Source: Pseudorhodoplanes sp. (GTDB lineage: Bacteria; Pseudomonadota; Alphaproteobacteria; Rhizobiales; Xanthobacteraceae). From it: a DNA stretch of 64,000 nucleotides. Under the pieces are notes generated by a model that was not told the origin of the DNA, ran no database searches, and saw only the letters and a program-made list of their open reading frames with translations. Positions 36,908 to 53,055 of this stretch are shown one piece after another (position 1 is the first letter of the stretch; each line of letters opens with the position of its first letter). The position numbers and the translations under genes are program-made. The DNA lies in contig JALHOD010000004.1 in assembly GCA_022843165.1 (NCBI GenBank), forward strand, positions 186,001 to 250,000, in the 5' to 3' direction.

Positions 36908-37000
36908 GACGCGCCCTCCCGCGCAAGCCGCCCATCCCGACAAATCACCGGCGGCGACGCACAAGGTCGGCCGGGATTGGGGCGGCGCTACGGCGGAATT

Positions 37001-38056
37001 TCAGCCGTTTTGAATCAGCCGGAGGAAATTTTCGATGTCATCCTCGGTGGTCGCAAATGACGTGACGAAGCGCGCGAGCAAGCCGCCGCCACTGATACGC
37101 GCATTCCCCGCCAGCATCTCGGCGCGCCGCACATAATAAGCCGCTCCCGCCGCCTTCAGTCTTTGATCAAGCTGCTCCGGCAACAGCGCGAATACCAGAT
37201 TGGCCTCCACCGGCCAGACGACCTGCAACCCGGCCTTGCGCAAGCCATCCGACAATCGGTCGGCCATGCCATTGGCGTGCCGCGCCAGCGTCAGCCAGTA
37301 GTTGTCAGCCAGAAATGCGTCGAACTGGGCGGCAAGATAACGGTGCTTGGAAATCAGATGTCCGCCGCGTTTACGCCGCTCCGGCATCGCCTCCGCCCGT
37401 TTCGGGTCGAAGAACACCACGGCCTCCGCCGCCATGGCGCCGCCCTTGGTGGCGCCGAAGGACAGCACATCGACGCCGGCCTTCCAGGTCGCCTCGGCCG
37501 GCGAGACATTCATCCGCGCCAGCGCGTTGCCGAAGCGGGCGCCGTCCATATGCACCGCAAGGCCGTGCGCATGCGCCAGATCGGCCAGCGCCCGAACCTC
37601 GTCCACCCGGTAGATGGTTCCGCCTTCGGTCGCCTGGGTCAGCGACAGACTGAAAGCATTCACCTGATGCGGAACATGGCCGGAATAGCGGGCGATGGCC
37701 GCCTGCACCGCATCCGGCCTCAGCTTGCAGTCCTCGCCGTCCAGGCCGATCAGTTTCAGGCCGCCGCCGAAGAATTCGGGTGCGCCGCATTCGTCGGTCA
37801 CGATATGCGCGTTGGCATGACAGAGGACGCCGCCCCAGGGCGGGGTGACATGCGCCAGGCTGAGCGCGTTCGCCGCCGTCCCGGTCGGGACCAGAAACAC
37901 CGCCACCTCGCGCTCGAACAGCGCGCTGAACCGCTGCTGAACCTGTCGTGTCAGGTCGTCGTTGCCATAGCCAAGGGCATAGCCGCGCGAAGCCTGGGCG
38001 ATCGCTTCAAGAATCCCCGGCGCGATGCCGGCGGTATTGTCACTCGCGAAATTCAT
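37001..38056 (-). CDS. ltaE: Low-specificity L-threonine aldolase
   Basis: A 351-residue PLP enzyme that cleaves L-threonine (and allo-threonine) to glycine and acetaldehyde. Fold-type I marks: NFASDNTAGIAP at the N-terminus, LVPTGTAANALSL, ANAHIVTDECGAPEF, HMDGARFGNAL with the PLP-ring Asp, and the Schiff-base lysine in LSFGATKGGAM. Length and motifs match bacterial LtaE (333-360). Single gene; the region upstream is the gltB promoter. Confidence 0.92.
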   Translation of the reverse strand: MNFASDNTAGIAPGILEAIAQASRGYALGYGNDDLTRQVQQRFSALFEREVAVFLVPTGTAANALSLAHVTPPWGGVLCHANAHIVTDECGAPEFFGGGLKLIGLDGEDCKLRPDAVQAAIARYSGHVPHQVNAFSLSLTQATEGGTIYRVDEVRALADLAHAHGLAVHMDGARFGNALARMNVSPAEATWKAGVDVLSFGATKGGAMAAEAVVFFDPKRAEAMPERRKRGGHLISKHRYLAAQFDAFLADNYWLTLARHANGMADRLSDGLRKAGLQVVWPVEANLVFALLPEQLDQRLKAAGAAYYVRRAEMLAGNARISGGGLLARFVTSFATTEDDIENFLRLIQNG

Positions 38057-38457
38057 GGGAATTCAAAGACCCGCTTCCGGCCGCTCTGGCAAGAGCGAGG
38101 ACAAGGACGGCCCCCAAACGAGATTCTGCTTGTTTCGCCCCTGCCCCGGCGCGACAAATAACCGTCAGACCTCGCGGCCTGCCATTCTGGTCTTGTGCGC
38201 TGGGATGAAATTTGGCAAGTTCGTGATAGGACAGCAATGCTGTCCCAGTTTGCAGGTCACGGCGACGGTGGACGAGCCACCTCCGTCAGCCAGGGGCGAA
38301 GCGGTGCGGCTCGGCATCGGACAGCCCGGACCCTTGCAGCCCAGCAATGGCGCGCGTGCGCGCCAGTGACGGCTGCCCGTTCCGAGCAGGGTTCTTGGCA
38401 ACACGCGGCGCCGCTCCGACGCTGCGAACGCGGCAGGTACGCCGCCGGGTGAATGAG
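38057..38457. other. Intergenic region upstream of gltB, no gene seen
   Basis: About 400 bp between the divergent ltaE and gltB genes. I see no ORF with a ribosome site, no RNA fold of note and no convincing sigma54 pair TGGCAC-N5-TTGCA, although TGGCAAG occurs at 38212. The gltBD and ltaE promoters must lie here. Confidence 0.5.
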
Positions 38458-43170
<4,713 letters not shown>

Positions 43171-43178
43171 GTATCATT

Positions 43179-44627
<1,449 letters not shown>

Positions 44628-44634
44628 AGCGGGA

Positions 44635-46119
44635 TCAGCGGCCGCCGAACAATCCGAAAAATCCGCCGCGCGGACGGTCGTAGGTCGGGGGCGGCTGCTG
44701 GCGCCAGAATGGCGGCGGCGCACCCTGCGGGCGTTGCGGCTGGATCTGCCCCTGCAGTACCGGCTGGCCGGCAATGCGGGTTCCGCCGGGACCCGTCGCG
44801 GCGGTTTGCGGCTGCGCCGGTTTCGGCAGCGGACGCGAGGCATAGATCGGCGCGCCGCTCGGCGGCAGCGGTTCGCTCAGCGCCAGATTCGGGGCACGCG
44901 GCGGCCAGGAAAAATCGTCGGCGCGGCCGGCGGCGGCGGGCAGCGCTTCCCCCTTAACCAGCACCCGCATGGCGTTGTCATCGGTCTTCGGACGCGTCGT
45001 CGCGCTTCCGAGCAGCTCTTCTTCATGCGGCGGCGAGGCCAGGAACAGCACCGGTCCGGCCAGCGGCCGTGCGGCCGGCGCCGCCGGCGCGCCCGGAACG
45101 GGCTTTTGCAGCGGCTGCGGATCGGCCGGGCTGGTCAACGCCACGGGCATCGGCGCGGTGAGCACACGGCGCAGATCGCGCTCGACATAATGCGCGATCT
45201 TGCGCGCACCGAACTTCGTGAAGTGCACGCCATCTGCCGTGCGCAGCGGACGGATCTGGCCTTCGAAGTCCGGGCCGCGCGTGGTGAAGCGTCCCTGCTC
45301 GTCGACGAACCCGTCCCAGACATCGACATAGATGATGCCGGCACGGTCGGCCGCCGAGCGATAGAGCTCATTCAGATATTGCGCATCGCTGGTCGAGCGC
45401 GCGCCACGGATCGACGGCAAGCTGACCCACAGCACCGGCACGTTCGCGCTTTTCAACGCCGCGATCGTGTCGTCGATCTTCTTGCTGTAGAGCTGCTCCC
45501 AGCGTTCGGAGCGGTATTCATGCGCGCCCGCGGTGCGGCCGCGCTGCAATTCGGGTGCGGCGATGGTGGGCGTCTGTTCGGAATCCTGCGGATCGGCATT
45601 GGGCGCAGCGCCGGCCTGCGGCTGGCCGGGCTTCGCCGGCGTGGCGGCCTTTTCACGGATGGCCTGCCGGTCCTGCACGCCCAGCAGCATGACGATGGCC
45701 TGCGGCTTTTCGGCCGCGATGGCCTCGCGCGCGACCTGCGCCCATTCGATGTCGCTGCGGGTCTCGTAGCGGATCAGACCCGAGAAAGCGCGGTGCTTGC
45801 GGATGATTCCGATTTCCGGCGTTTCCGCCAGCGCATCTTCCAGACCATAGGCCAGCCAGTCGGCCAGCGAATCGCCGAGCACCAGAATTTTCGTGGTCGG
45901 CTGTATGTCGGTCTTTTTCGCCGCCGGCGCTCGCGAAAAATCGGCCGGGCGATCGTCGGGCTGGAAATCGAGAAACCGGCGCTGCTGGAAAGGATAACGG
46001 TCGTCGAAAAACTGCGCGGCGGCGGGCGCAGCCAGCGTCACGGCGGCCACCAGCACGGCCAAAGCCTGGATGCAGGCGGCCTTTCTGGACTTGTGCGACA
46101 TGTGGCGTTGTACCAGCAT
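44635..46119 (-). CDS. SGNH hydrolase-family exported protein (DUF459)
   Basis: A 494-residue protein with a signal peptide (residues 7-36, AAA|QFF) and an SGNH/GDSL domain: block I ILVLGDSLADWL with the Ser, block V around DGVHFTKFGARKIAHYVE with Asp and His. The linker and C-terminus (about 340-494) are Pro/Ala-rich and end PRGGFFGLFGGR. DUF459 proteins are linked to envelope polysaccharide acylation or deacylation in rhizobia, which is inference here. Start ATG 46119 has AGGCAGGG upstream; ATG 46101 is the alternative. Confidence 0.85.
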   Translation of the reverse strand: MLVQRHMSHKSRKAACIQALAVLVAAVTLAAPAAAQFFDDRYPFQQRRFLDFQPDDRPADFSRAPAAKKTDIQPTTKILVLGDSLADWLAYGLEDALAETPEIGIIRKHRAFSGLIRYETRSDIEWAQVAREAIAAEKPQAIVMLLGVQDRQAIREKAATPAKPGQPQAGAAPNADPQDSEQTPTIAAPELQRGRTAGAHEYRSERWEQLYSKKIDDTIAALKSANVPVLWVSLPSIRGARSTSDAQYLNELYRSAADRAGIIYVDVWDGFVDEQGRFTTRGPDFEGQIRPLRTADGVHFTKFGARKIAHYVERDLRRVLTAPMPVALTSPADPQPLQKPVPGAPAAPAARPLAGPVLFLASPPHEEELLGSATTRPKTDDNAMRVLVKGEALPAAAGRADDFSWPPRAPNLALSEPLPPSGAPIYASRPLPKPAQPQTAATGPGGTRIAGQPVLQGQIQPQRPQGAPPPFWRQQPPPTYDRPRGGFFGLFGGR

Positions 46120-46224
46120 AGCAAACCCTGCCTTCAGGCTCTGACATGCGCCTTCCGGCCCATTCTGGTCAAGTAACGCCCAAAAATGGCGGAAAAAGGC
46201 AGGCTCAGACCCGCGACCCGCGCT

Positions 46225-47565
46225 TCACGATCCGCGCAACCGCGCCAAAACCGTCTGGGTGGCGAATCCGTCCGGCACGAGGCCAGCGGCGGCCTGGTAA
46301 TCCCGAATGGCGGCGCGGGTCTTGGCGCCGAAGCGACCGTCCGCCCCGCCCGCATCATAGCCGCGGCGCGCGAGCAATTGCTGCATCTCGGCGCGCTCGC
46401 TGAGCGACAGAACGCGCTCATGGCGCGGCCAGGCCTGCACGAAGGCGTCGCCGCCGCGCAGTCGGTCGGCGAGATGCCCGATCGCCAGTGCGTAAGCTTC
46501 CGCCGGATTGTAGCGCATAATGACGCGGAAATTGTGCAGCATCAGAAAGCCCGGCCCCTGCGACCCAGCCGGCACGAACAGATAGGCACGGTCGCCAGGG
46601 CGCGGAAACGGCTTGTCGCTGGCGCGGCGGATGCCGAGCCGCTCCCATTCGGCGATCGTCATCTGACGCAAGCGATCGGCCAACAAATAGTTGAAATTCT
46701 TCGGGACCACGACCTCGTAGCCCCAGCTTTGTCCGCTTTCCCAGCCGTTCCGCCGGAAGAAGTTCGACGTCGAGGCCAGCATGTCCGGCACGGAATTGAT
46801 CATGTCGCGATGGCCGTCGCCGTCGGCATCGACGGCGTGATTTTTGTAAACCGTCGGCATGAATTGCGTCGGACCGAACGCGCCGGCCCAGGAACCCTTG
46901 AGTTGTTCCGGCCTTACATCGCGACGTTCCAGCAATTCCAGCGCGGCGATGAACTCGTTGCGGAAATAATCCTGGCGTCTTCCGACACAGGCGAGCGTGG
47001 CGGTGGAACGCACCACAGGACGCTCCCCGCCCATGGTGGAATATTTCGACTCAATACCCCAGATCGCCGTAAGGATGTGGCGGTCGACACCATAGGTGCG
47101 CTCGACCACATCGAAGGCAGCGCGATGCTCGGCGAGAATCTCGCGCCCGCGCCGGATGCGATCCTCGCTCACCAGAAGATCGACATACTCCCACACCGAT
47201 TTGGTGAATTCCGGCTGGGCATCGACCAGATCCATGATCTTGAGTTCGGGCGTGAGGCCCCGCGTCTGCTCGTCGAAGGTCGCACGCGACACACCGCGCC
47301 TGGCCGCCGCCGGATAAAGTCCCTCGATGCAGCGCTGAAAATTCGCCGCGGCATTCTGGATCGCGTCCGCCGTCATCTGCGGATGGCCGGAGGCGCCCGA
47401 TTGACCGCTCCAGCCGGAGGTGTCCTGCGCAAACGCAGTGCGGCCGACCGAGGCGGTCGGGATCGAATCGCTCGCTATCTGCGTGCAGCCGGCATTCAGC
47501 GCGGCTGCAATCACCGCGGCTGCCGCCGGCACACCCCAGGAAATAGATCGACGCGACACGCTCAT
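46225..47565 (-). CDS. Lytic murein transglycosylase, MltB-like with PG-binding domain
   Basis: A 446-residue envelope enzyme. The N-terminal signal ends LNAGC|T, a possible lipobox although the -3 residue is Asn. The catalytic domain (SLT-like, about 70-350) has ILTAIWGIESKYS with the catalytic Glu, and GPTQFMPTVYKNHAVDADGDG. A peptidoglycan-binding_1 repeat (RGYDAGGADGRFGAKTRAAI) ends the protein. It cleaves glycan strands to 1,6-anhydro ends. Start ATG 47565 is preferred over the long frame to 47646. Divergent from galU. Confidence 0.9.
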   Translation of the reverse strand: MSVSRRSISWGVPAAAAVIAAALNAGCTQIASDSIPTASVGRTAFAQDTSGWSGQSGASGHPQMTADAIQNAAANFQRCIEGLYPAAARRGVSRATFDEQTRGLTPELKIMDLVDAQPEFTKSVWEYVDLLVSEDRIRRGREILAEHRAAFDVVERTYGVDRHILTAIWGIESKYSTMGGERPVVRSTATLACVGRRQDYFRNEFIAALELLERRDVRPEQLKGSWAGAFGPTQFMPTVYKNHAVDADGDGHRDMINSVPDMLASTSNFFRRNGWESGQSWGYEVVVPKNFNYLLADRLRQMTIAEWERLGIRRASDKPFPRPGDRAYLFVPAGSQGPGFLMLHNFRVIMRYNPAEAYALAIGHLADRLRGGDAFVQAWPRHERVLSLSERAEMQQLLARRGYDAGGADGRFGAKTRAAIRDYQAAAGLVPDGFATQTVLARLRGS

Positions 47566-47740
47566 GCCCTCACCCATCCAGACATTTGGCCATGATCTGG
47601 CCCTATGGGGAACGGATATGGTTGCGGGACTGTTAATGGGGCTCACAATCCCGTGGACGCAAGGGAGACGGCATGGTTTTTACCCGCGTTGCTGCATTAT
47701 CGCACCTCCCGTACTCCCGATCGGACCGGCCATTTTCCTC

Positions 47741-48622
47741 ATGAAACCCATTCGCAAAGCCATTTTTCCCGTCGCCGGTCTGGGCACCCGGTTCCTCCCG
47801 GCCACCAAGGCGATGCCGAAGGAAATGCTGACCGTCGTGGACCGGCCGCTGATCCAGCATGTGGTGGACGAGGCACGCGAGGCGGGGATCGAGCACCTGA
47901 TTTTTGTGACCGGCCGCAACAAGTCGGTGATCGAGGACCATTTCGACCGGCAATTCGAGCTTGAGGTCACGCTCAAGGAGCGCGGCAAGAAGAAAGAGCT
48001 CAAGCTGCTCGACGACAACATGCCCGGCGCGGGACAGACCAGCTTCACCCGCCAGCAATCCCCGCTCGGGCTCGGACACGCCGTCTGGTGCGCGCGCGAG
48101 ATCGTCGGCGACGAGCCGTTCGCGGTCGTGCTGCCGGACGTGCTGGTGCAGAACAAGCGCGGCTGCCTCGCGCAGATGATCGATGCCTATTCGAAGCTGA
48201 AATCGAAAGCCAACATCATCGCGGTCGAGGAAGTGCCGATGGACCGCGTGCACATGTACGGCATTGTCGGCGTCGGCAAAGGCTCAGGCAATTCCCTGCC
48301 GATCACCAGGATGGTCGAGAAGCCGAAGCGCGAGGACGCACCATCCAATCTCAGCATCACCGGCCGCTATATCCTGCAGCCGGAGATTTTCGACATCCTG
48401 GAGAACCAGCAGACCGGCGCCGGCGGCGAGATCCAGCTCACCGACGCCATGATCACCTTGGCGAAGAAGCAGCCCTTCCACGCGCTGAAGTTCAAAGGCC
48501 GCTCGCACGATTGCGGATCGAAGATCGGATTTCTCACCGCCAATGTCGCCTATGCGCTGGAACGCGACGACATCGCGCCGGACCTTCGTGCGGAATTGAA
48601 GGCGCTGCTCAGCGGGGCCTAA
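47741..48622 (+). CDS. galU: UTP-glucose-1-phosphate uridylyltransferase
   Basis: A 293-residue nucleotidyltransferase making UDP-glucose for lipopolysaccharide, exopolysaccharide and beta-glucan synthesis. The signature FPVAGLGTRFLPATKAMPKEML is split by the uridyl loop at residues 8-28, followed by RPLIQHVVDEA, the SPLGLGHAVWCA segment, LPDVLVQ, and VEKPKREDAPSNL. Length agrees with GalU (290-300). The ribosome site is weak. The next gene on the other strand is an outer-membrane barrel protein, consistent with export of a glucose-containing polymer, which is inference. Confidence 0.96.
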   Translation: MKPIRKAIFPVAGLGTRFLPATKAMPKEMLTVVDRPLIQHVVDEAREAGIEHLIFVTGRNKSVIEDHFDRQFELEVTLKERGKKKELKLLDDNMPGAGQTSFTRQQSPLGLGHAVWCAREIVGDEPFAVVLPDVLVQNKRGCLAQMIDAYSKLKSKANIIAVEEVPMDRVHMYGIVGVGKGSGNSLPITRMVEKPKREDAPSNLSITGRYILQPEIFDILENQQTGAGGEIQLTDAMITLAKKQPFHALKFKGRSHDCGSKIGFLTANVAYALERDDIAPDLRAELKALLSGA

Positions 48623-48625
48623 CGG

Positions 48626-50245
48626 CTATCGTTGGAACCGCAGCCCGACCATCGCAATATTGGCGGTGTAATCCGCTCCCTCGACATTGGATCTCAGCCA
48701 CTCGCGGCGAAACTCGCCCTTGAGATGCACCTCGCGCGTGATCTTGTAGGTCAGTGCGGCTGACGCGGTATAACGATCGTCCACGCGCGTCGAGCCTTCG
48801 TAATCGTCCTGGCCGAAACCGAATTTCAGCGTGCCGATGAGCCAGCGGCGGAAGCCGTGATCGACCTGCAGTCCGACATCGCGGATCAGCGCGCCGGACA
48901 CGCCCGGCAGCACCGATTCATCGACCCGCGACTTGGCGTCCAGCTTCAGCGTGGTCAGCGGCGTGGCGTAATAGGTCAATGCGGCGTCGTAGATCACACC
49001 GTGCAGCTTGCCGAGGGTCGGGTCCTTGTAATCGCGCTGCAGATAACCGATCGAGGCTTCGCCGGTGAGATGCCGCGTGAATTCGAAGGTTGAACCGCCA
49101 CGGATAACCTTGCCGTCGGAATCCCGCTGCAGGCCGGAGAAATCGTATTGCAGGTCGTGGATGCGGCGGTCGATGCCGCCTTCCACGAATGGCGTAAGGC
49201 CGGGATAGATCTCATAGCCGACGCGGAGCAGGCCGGCATACTGGTCAAAATTGCGGTCCTTGAGGCTCTGCGTCGTGCCGTCATTCAATTCGGCCTGGTC
49301 ATACGCAGTGCGGTCGAACAGCCCCTTGGCGGAAATTTCCAGCCGGTTGAACCGGTGTGCGAGCCCCGCGGTCGCACCGCTCTGATAATAGAGCGGCGGC
49401 TTGGCGATGCCCTGCGGCAGATTGGGATCGCTCGGGGAATCGGCCAGCAGCTTGTAGCGGCCTTCCAGTTCCGCGCGGGTCTGCCGGGTGATGTCGATAC
49501 GCGCCTTGGCGTTGAGATCGACCTCCGGCTTGTTGAAATTCTCCAGCTTGTTGTACCAGGTATATTTGCTCTTCAGATCGGCGCTGAATTCATGCCGCGA
49601 CCAGTCCGACCTGATCTGCAATTCCGGCGCCACGGTTTCAAAACTCGATCCCACCGGATTTTCCGCCCGCGGCGGATTGCTGTCGCGTCCGGCAAACACC
49701 TCGATCGCCGGGCGCAGGATCAGCGAGCCGGCGCGAATGCCGAGCGGGCTGAAGGGATCTTCCTCGACAAAATTCTTGCGCACCGGGCGCGGCGTCTCAC
49801 CGGTGATCTCCGGCGAGGCGGCGTTCCGGTTCAGCGCGCGTGTGGCCGCGACACTTGGCGGCGGCGGCTGAAACACCGGCGCGACCGTGCGATCGGGCAC
49901 CGGCGCGACGACGGGCTGCGCGCGTTGCGTCTCGATGGTCTTGCGCCGCTGCCGGTCCTGCTGAACCCGGCGTTTCACGCGCGCATTCGTGGAATCGAAA
50001 CCGGTGGTGCCGGCGCCGAAGGCGGGCGAATAGCCGTATTGGGGTTTGCGAAAGCGCTGGGGATTGCGCGGGTCGCCGTCGATCAGCGGGCGGAACAGGC
50101 GGGAGTCTGTGGGATCCTGCTGGGAGCCCTGTTCCTGCGGCAAGGTCTGCTGGGCGCCGGCATCCGCCATGCCGCCGGCGAGCGCCGCGCACGCAACGCC
50201 GACCCTCAATGGCACAGACAGACAGCGTCGGCGCAATCCCGCCAC
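48626..50245 (-). CDS. Outer-membrane beta-barrel protein
   Basis: A 539-residue protein with signal peptide (1-31, AGA|QQT), an Arg/Pro-rich disordered part (35-170) and a long barrel made of alternating amphipathic strands (about 175-539). Strands are seen as AGLLRVGYEIYPGLTPFVEGG and LTYKITREVHLKGEFRREW. The final residue pattern VGLRFQR is a C-terminal beta-signal-like end, with R last instead of the usual F. It resembles the BBP2/OMP_b-brl_2 family linked to polysaccharide secretion. It ends 3 bp from galU. Confidence 0.83.
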   Translation of the reverse strand: MAGLRRRCLSVPLRVGVACAALAGGMADAGAQQTLPQEQGSQQDPTDSRLFRPLIDGDPRNPQRFRKPQYGYSPAFGAGTTGFDSTNARVKRRVQQDRQRRKTIETQRAQPVVAPVPDRTVAPVFQPPPPSVAATRALNRNAASPEITGETPRPVRKNFVEEDPFSPLGIRAGSLILRPAIEVFAGRDSNPPRAENPVGSSFETVAPELQIRSDWSRHEFSADLKSKYTWYNKLENFNKPEVDLNAKARIDITRQTRAELEGRYKLLADSPSDPNLPQGIAKPPLYYQSGATAGLAHRFNRLEISAKGLFDRTAYDQAELNDGTTQSLKDRNFDQYAGLLRVGYEIYPGLTPFVEGGIDRRIHDLQYDFSGLQRDSDGKVIRGGSTFEFTRHLTGEASIGYLQRDYKDPTLGKLHGVIYDAALTYYATPLTTLKLDAKSRVDESVLPGVSGALIRDVGLQVDHGFRRWLIGTLKFGFGQDDYEGSTRVDDRYTASAALTYKITREVHLKGEFRREWLRSNVEGADYTANIAMVGLRFQR

Positions 50246-50376
50246 CTTCGAACTCCCGAGGCCCGCTCCGGTCCTCGCGGACCAAACGGCAACAGCCGGC
50301 CTCGCGGCCGGCGGAAATGGTTAATGGAGTTAAAAGGCTTATGGTTAACGGGAGGTTGATTGTAGCCCGAAGGCCC

Positions 50377-51429
50377 TCACAACCAGCCCTGCAGCTCGCG
50401 CCGGACCAGGTTTCGGATGACCGCCATGCCCGGCTCGCTGTCGTTGAGGCAGGGAATCGCCGCGAAGTTCTGCCCGCCATGCTCCTTGAAGATGTCGCCG
50501 TTCTCGACCGCGATTTCCTCCAGGGTTTCCAGGCAATCGGCGGAAAAGCCGGGCGTGATGATGGCGAGGCTCTTCACCCCCCTCTTCGCCAGCGCCTCCA
50601 CAGTCTTGTCGGTGTAGGGCTGCAGCCATTCGGCGCGACCGAACCGCGACTGGAAGGTCATCATCAGCTTGCGCGCGTCATAGCCGAGCGCCTCGCGCAG
50701 CAGCCGCGCGGTCTTGGCGCAGTGGCAATGATAGGGATCGCCCTTGTCGAAATATTCTTTCGGGATGCCATGGAACGACGCGACGATCACCTCGGGCTCG
50801 AACGGCAGCTTGGCCAGTTCCGCACGCAGCGACGACGACAGCGCCTCGATATAGACCGGATCGTCGTGATAGGGCGCCGCAACACGCAGGGTCGGCTGCC
50901 ACCGCATGGTCATCAGCTTGCGGAACGCCTCGTCGCAGACCGTCGCGGTCGTCGCCGCGGCATATTGCGGATAGAGCGGCACGATCAACAGCTTCTCGCA
51001 GCCTTGCGCCGCCAGCGCCTCGATCCGCGAGGCGATGGACGGATTGCCGTAACGCATCGCCCAGTCCACCACGACACGCTTGTCGTTCATCGTGGCGGCG
51101 AGCTTGTCCGACTGCGAGCGGGTGATGGTCTTGAGCGGAGACTCGTTTCTTTCGCGATTCCAGATCGTGTCATAGTCGCGGCCCTTGGCGCGCGGCCGGG
51201 TGGTCAGGATGATGCCGTTGAAAACCAGCTTCCAGAGCAGCGAATTTTCCTCGATCACCCGTTTGTCGGACAGGAATTCCCTGAGGTAACGGCGCATCGA
51301 CCAGAAATCGGTGGCGTCAGGCGTGCCGAGATTGACCAACAGCACGCCGATGCATCCCCATGCGACCGGCGGGTGGCCCTCGGGAAGATGGCGCGTGTCT
51401 GGCTGAAAGCGTGTTTCGGGTTTATTCAT
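50377..51429 (-). CDS. hemH: Ferrochelatase
   Basis: A 350-residue enzyme inserting Fe2+ into protoporphyrin IX, the last step of haem synthesis. Signatures: GVLLVNLGTPDA near the N-terminus, SDKRVIEENS, AMRYGNPSI, LLIVPLYPQYA, and VASFHGIPKEYFDKGDPY with the catalytic His; then FQSRFGRAEWLQPYTD and ITPGFSADCLETLEEIA. Start ATG 51429 is the first real ATG; the upstream TTG frame (to 51450) is not supported. It is a single gene. Confidence 0.96.
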   Translation of the reverse strand: MNKPETRFQPDTRHLPEGHPPVAWGCIGVLLVNLGTPDATDFWSMRRYLREFLSDKRVIEENSLLWKLVFNGIILTTRPRAKGRDYDTIWNRERNESPLKTITRSQSDKLAATMNDKRVVVDWAMRYGNPSIASRIEALAAQGCEKLLIVPLYPQYAAATTATVCDEAFRKLMTMRWQPTLRVAAPYHDDPVYIEALSSSLRAELAKLPFEPEVIVASFHGIPKEYFDKGDPYHCHCAKTARLLREALGYDARKLMMTFQSRFGRAEWLQPYTDKTVEALAKRGVKSLAIITPGFSADCLETLEEIAVENGDIFKEHGGQNFAAIPCLNDSEPGMAVIRNLVRRELQGWL

Positions 51430-51516
51430 GATCCGCACATTCTGCGACAAAGGCGGTTGCCGCCCCGGTCGTCGACCATGCTAAGCCACACAAGATATAT
51501 GCGAATCAACCGATAA

Positions 51517-53055
51517 ATGACCCTGACCCGCCGCCTTTTCCTGTTCGGATCGTCCTGTCTGGCGCTGATCTCCGGTTTGCCGCGTCTGGCCCATGCGCAG
51601 ACGGCCCGGATCACGTTTATTTTAGTCAACGACATCTACCTGATGAACGAGGAGGAAGGCCCCGACGGGAAGAAGCGTGGCGGCTTTCCGCGCCTGGCCG
51701 CCGTGGTCAAGGCGGAACGCGAAAAAGCCGAAAAATCCGGCGGACGCGCCGTCTTCGTGCATGCCGGCGACACGCTTTCGCCCTCGCTGCTATCGGGCAT
51801 CGACCGCGGCTATCACATCATTCAGCTTCTCAACATGATCCCGCCCGACATCTTCGTGCCCGGCAATCACGAATTCGATTTCGGCAAGGACGTCTTCCTG
51901 CAACGCATGAAGGAGGCGAAATTTCCGCTCTTCGCCGCCAATATGCGCAACGCCGACGGCACGCCGCTGCCGGGCTATCAGGACCGCGCCCTGCTTGACG
52001 TCGATGGCGTCCGTATCGGCCTGACCGGTCAGGCGCTCACCGAGACGCCGCAGGTGTCGAATTCCGGCGATGTCCGGTTTTCGCCGCTGGTTGCCTCGGT
52101 GCGGGAGCAGACCGAGACGCTGCGCTCCGAAGGCGCCGATTTCACCGTCGCGGTCGTGCATGCGCCGCGCGTCCAGGACGTCGAATTGTTCACCGGCCGC
52201 GCCGCCGACCTGATCCTGACCGGCCACGACCACGACCTGTTTCTCGATTACGACGGGCGCACTGCGATCGTGGAATCGAGCCATGACGCGCATTACGTGA
52301 CCATGATCGACCTCACCATCCGCGTCGGCATGAGCGAAGGCCGGCGCGTGACGTCGTGGTTCCCGAAATTCCGCGTGGTCGACACTGCCGATGTCGAACC
52401 CGACCCGGCCGTGCTCGCGGTCGTGCGCGGCTACGAAGCCGAATTGTCGAAGGAACTCGACGTGGCGATCGCGACCACTGCCGTGCAACTCGACAGCCGT
52501 ACCGCCACCATGCGCACGAGCGAGGCCGCCATCGGCAACCTGTTCTCGGACGCCATCCGCGCCACGACGGAATCCGATGTTGCCATCACCAATGGCGGCG
52601 GCATCCGCGGCGAGAAGGTCTATCCGCCCGGCACCGCGATCACGCGGCGCGACGTGCTGGCGGAATTCCCCTTCGGCAATCACGTCGTGGTGCTGGACGT
52701 CAGCGGCGAGGCGTTGCGCGCGGCACTGGAAAACGGCATCAGCCTGCTGCCGAACACCGCCGGCCGCTTCCCGCAGATTTCCGGCATGAGGTTCGAGGCC
52801 GACCTCTCGAAGCCGGCCGGACAGCGCGTGCTGTCGGTGCGCGTCGGCGACGCGCCGCTCGACGAGAACAGGATCTACAAGCTGGCGACCAACGATTTCC
52901 TCGCCCGCGGCAGCGACGGATATACGATGTTCCGCGACGCCAAGCGTCTCATCCCCGATGCCGACGGCCCGCTGATGGCAAACGAAGTGATGGTCTATCT
53001 CAAGAAGGTCGGCACGGTGAAAACCGGCGTCGAAGGGCGGATCGTGTTCAAATAA
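51517..53055 (+). CDS. Exported 5'-nucleotidase family protein (UshA-like), altered first metal motif
   Basis: A 512-residue periplasmic phosphoesterase of the calcineurin-like/5'-nucleotidase family. A Tat-like or Sec signal (RRLFLFGSSCLALISG, cleavage HAQ|TAR) starts it. Metallophosphatase domain: GDTLSPS, GNHEFDFG and LTGHDHDL are intact. The first motif is NDIYLM, where the usual D-x-H histidine is Tyr. The C-terminal substrate domain has TNGGGIRGEKVYPPG, FPFGNHVVVLDVSG and a late ATNDFLARGSDGY. Role: nucleotide or sugar-phosphate hydrolysis, with one metal ligand changed. Confidence 0.9.
   Translation: MTLTRRLFLFGSSCLALISGLPRLAHAQTARITFILVNDIYLMNEEEGPDGKKRGGFPRLAAVVKAEREKAEKSGGRAVFVHAGDTLSPSLLSGIDRGYHIIQLLNMIPPDIFVPGNHEFDFGKDVFLQRMKEAKFPLFAANMRNADGTPLPGYQDRALLDVDGVRIGLTGQALTETPQVSNSGDVRFSPLVASVREQTETLRSEGADFTVAVVHAPRVQDVELFTGRAADLILTGHDHDLFLDYDGRTAIVESSHDAHYVTMIDLTIRVGMSEGRRVTSWFPKFRVVDTADVEPDPAVLAVVRGYEAELSKELDVAIATTAVQLDSRTATMRTSEAAIGNLFSDAIRATTESDVAITNGGGIRGEKVYPPGTAITRRDVLAEFPFGNHVVVLDVSGEALRAALENGISLLPNTAGRFPQISGMRFEADLSKPAGQRVLSVRVGDAPLDENRIYKLATNDFLARGSDGYTMFRDAKRLIPDADGPLMANEVMVYLKKVGTVKTGVEGRIVFK

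Noticed and set aside
38200-38240. Sigma54 promoter for gltB
   Set aside because: TGGCAAG is present but the -12 TTGC element at the required spacing is not.
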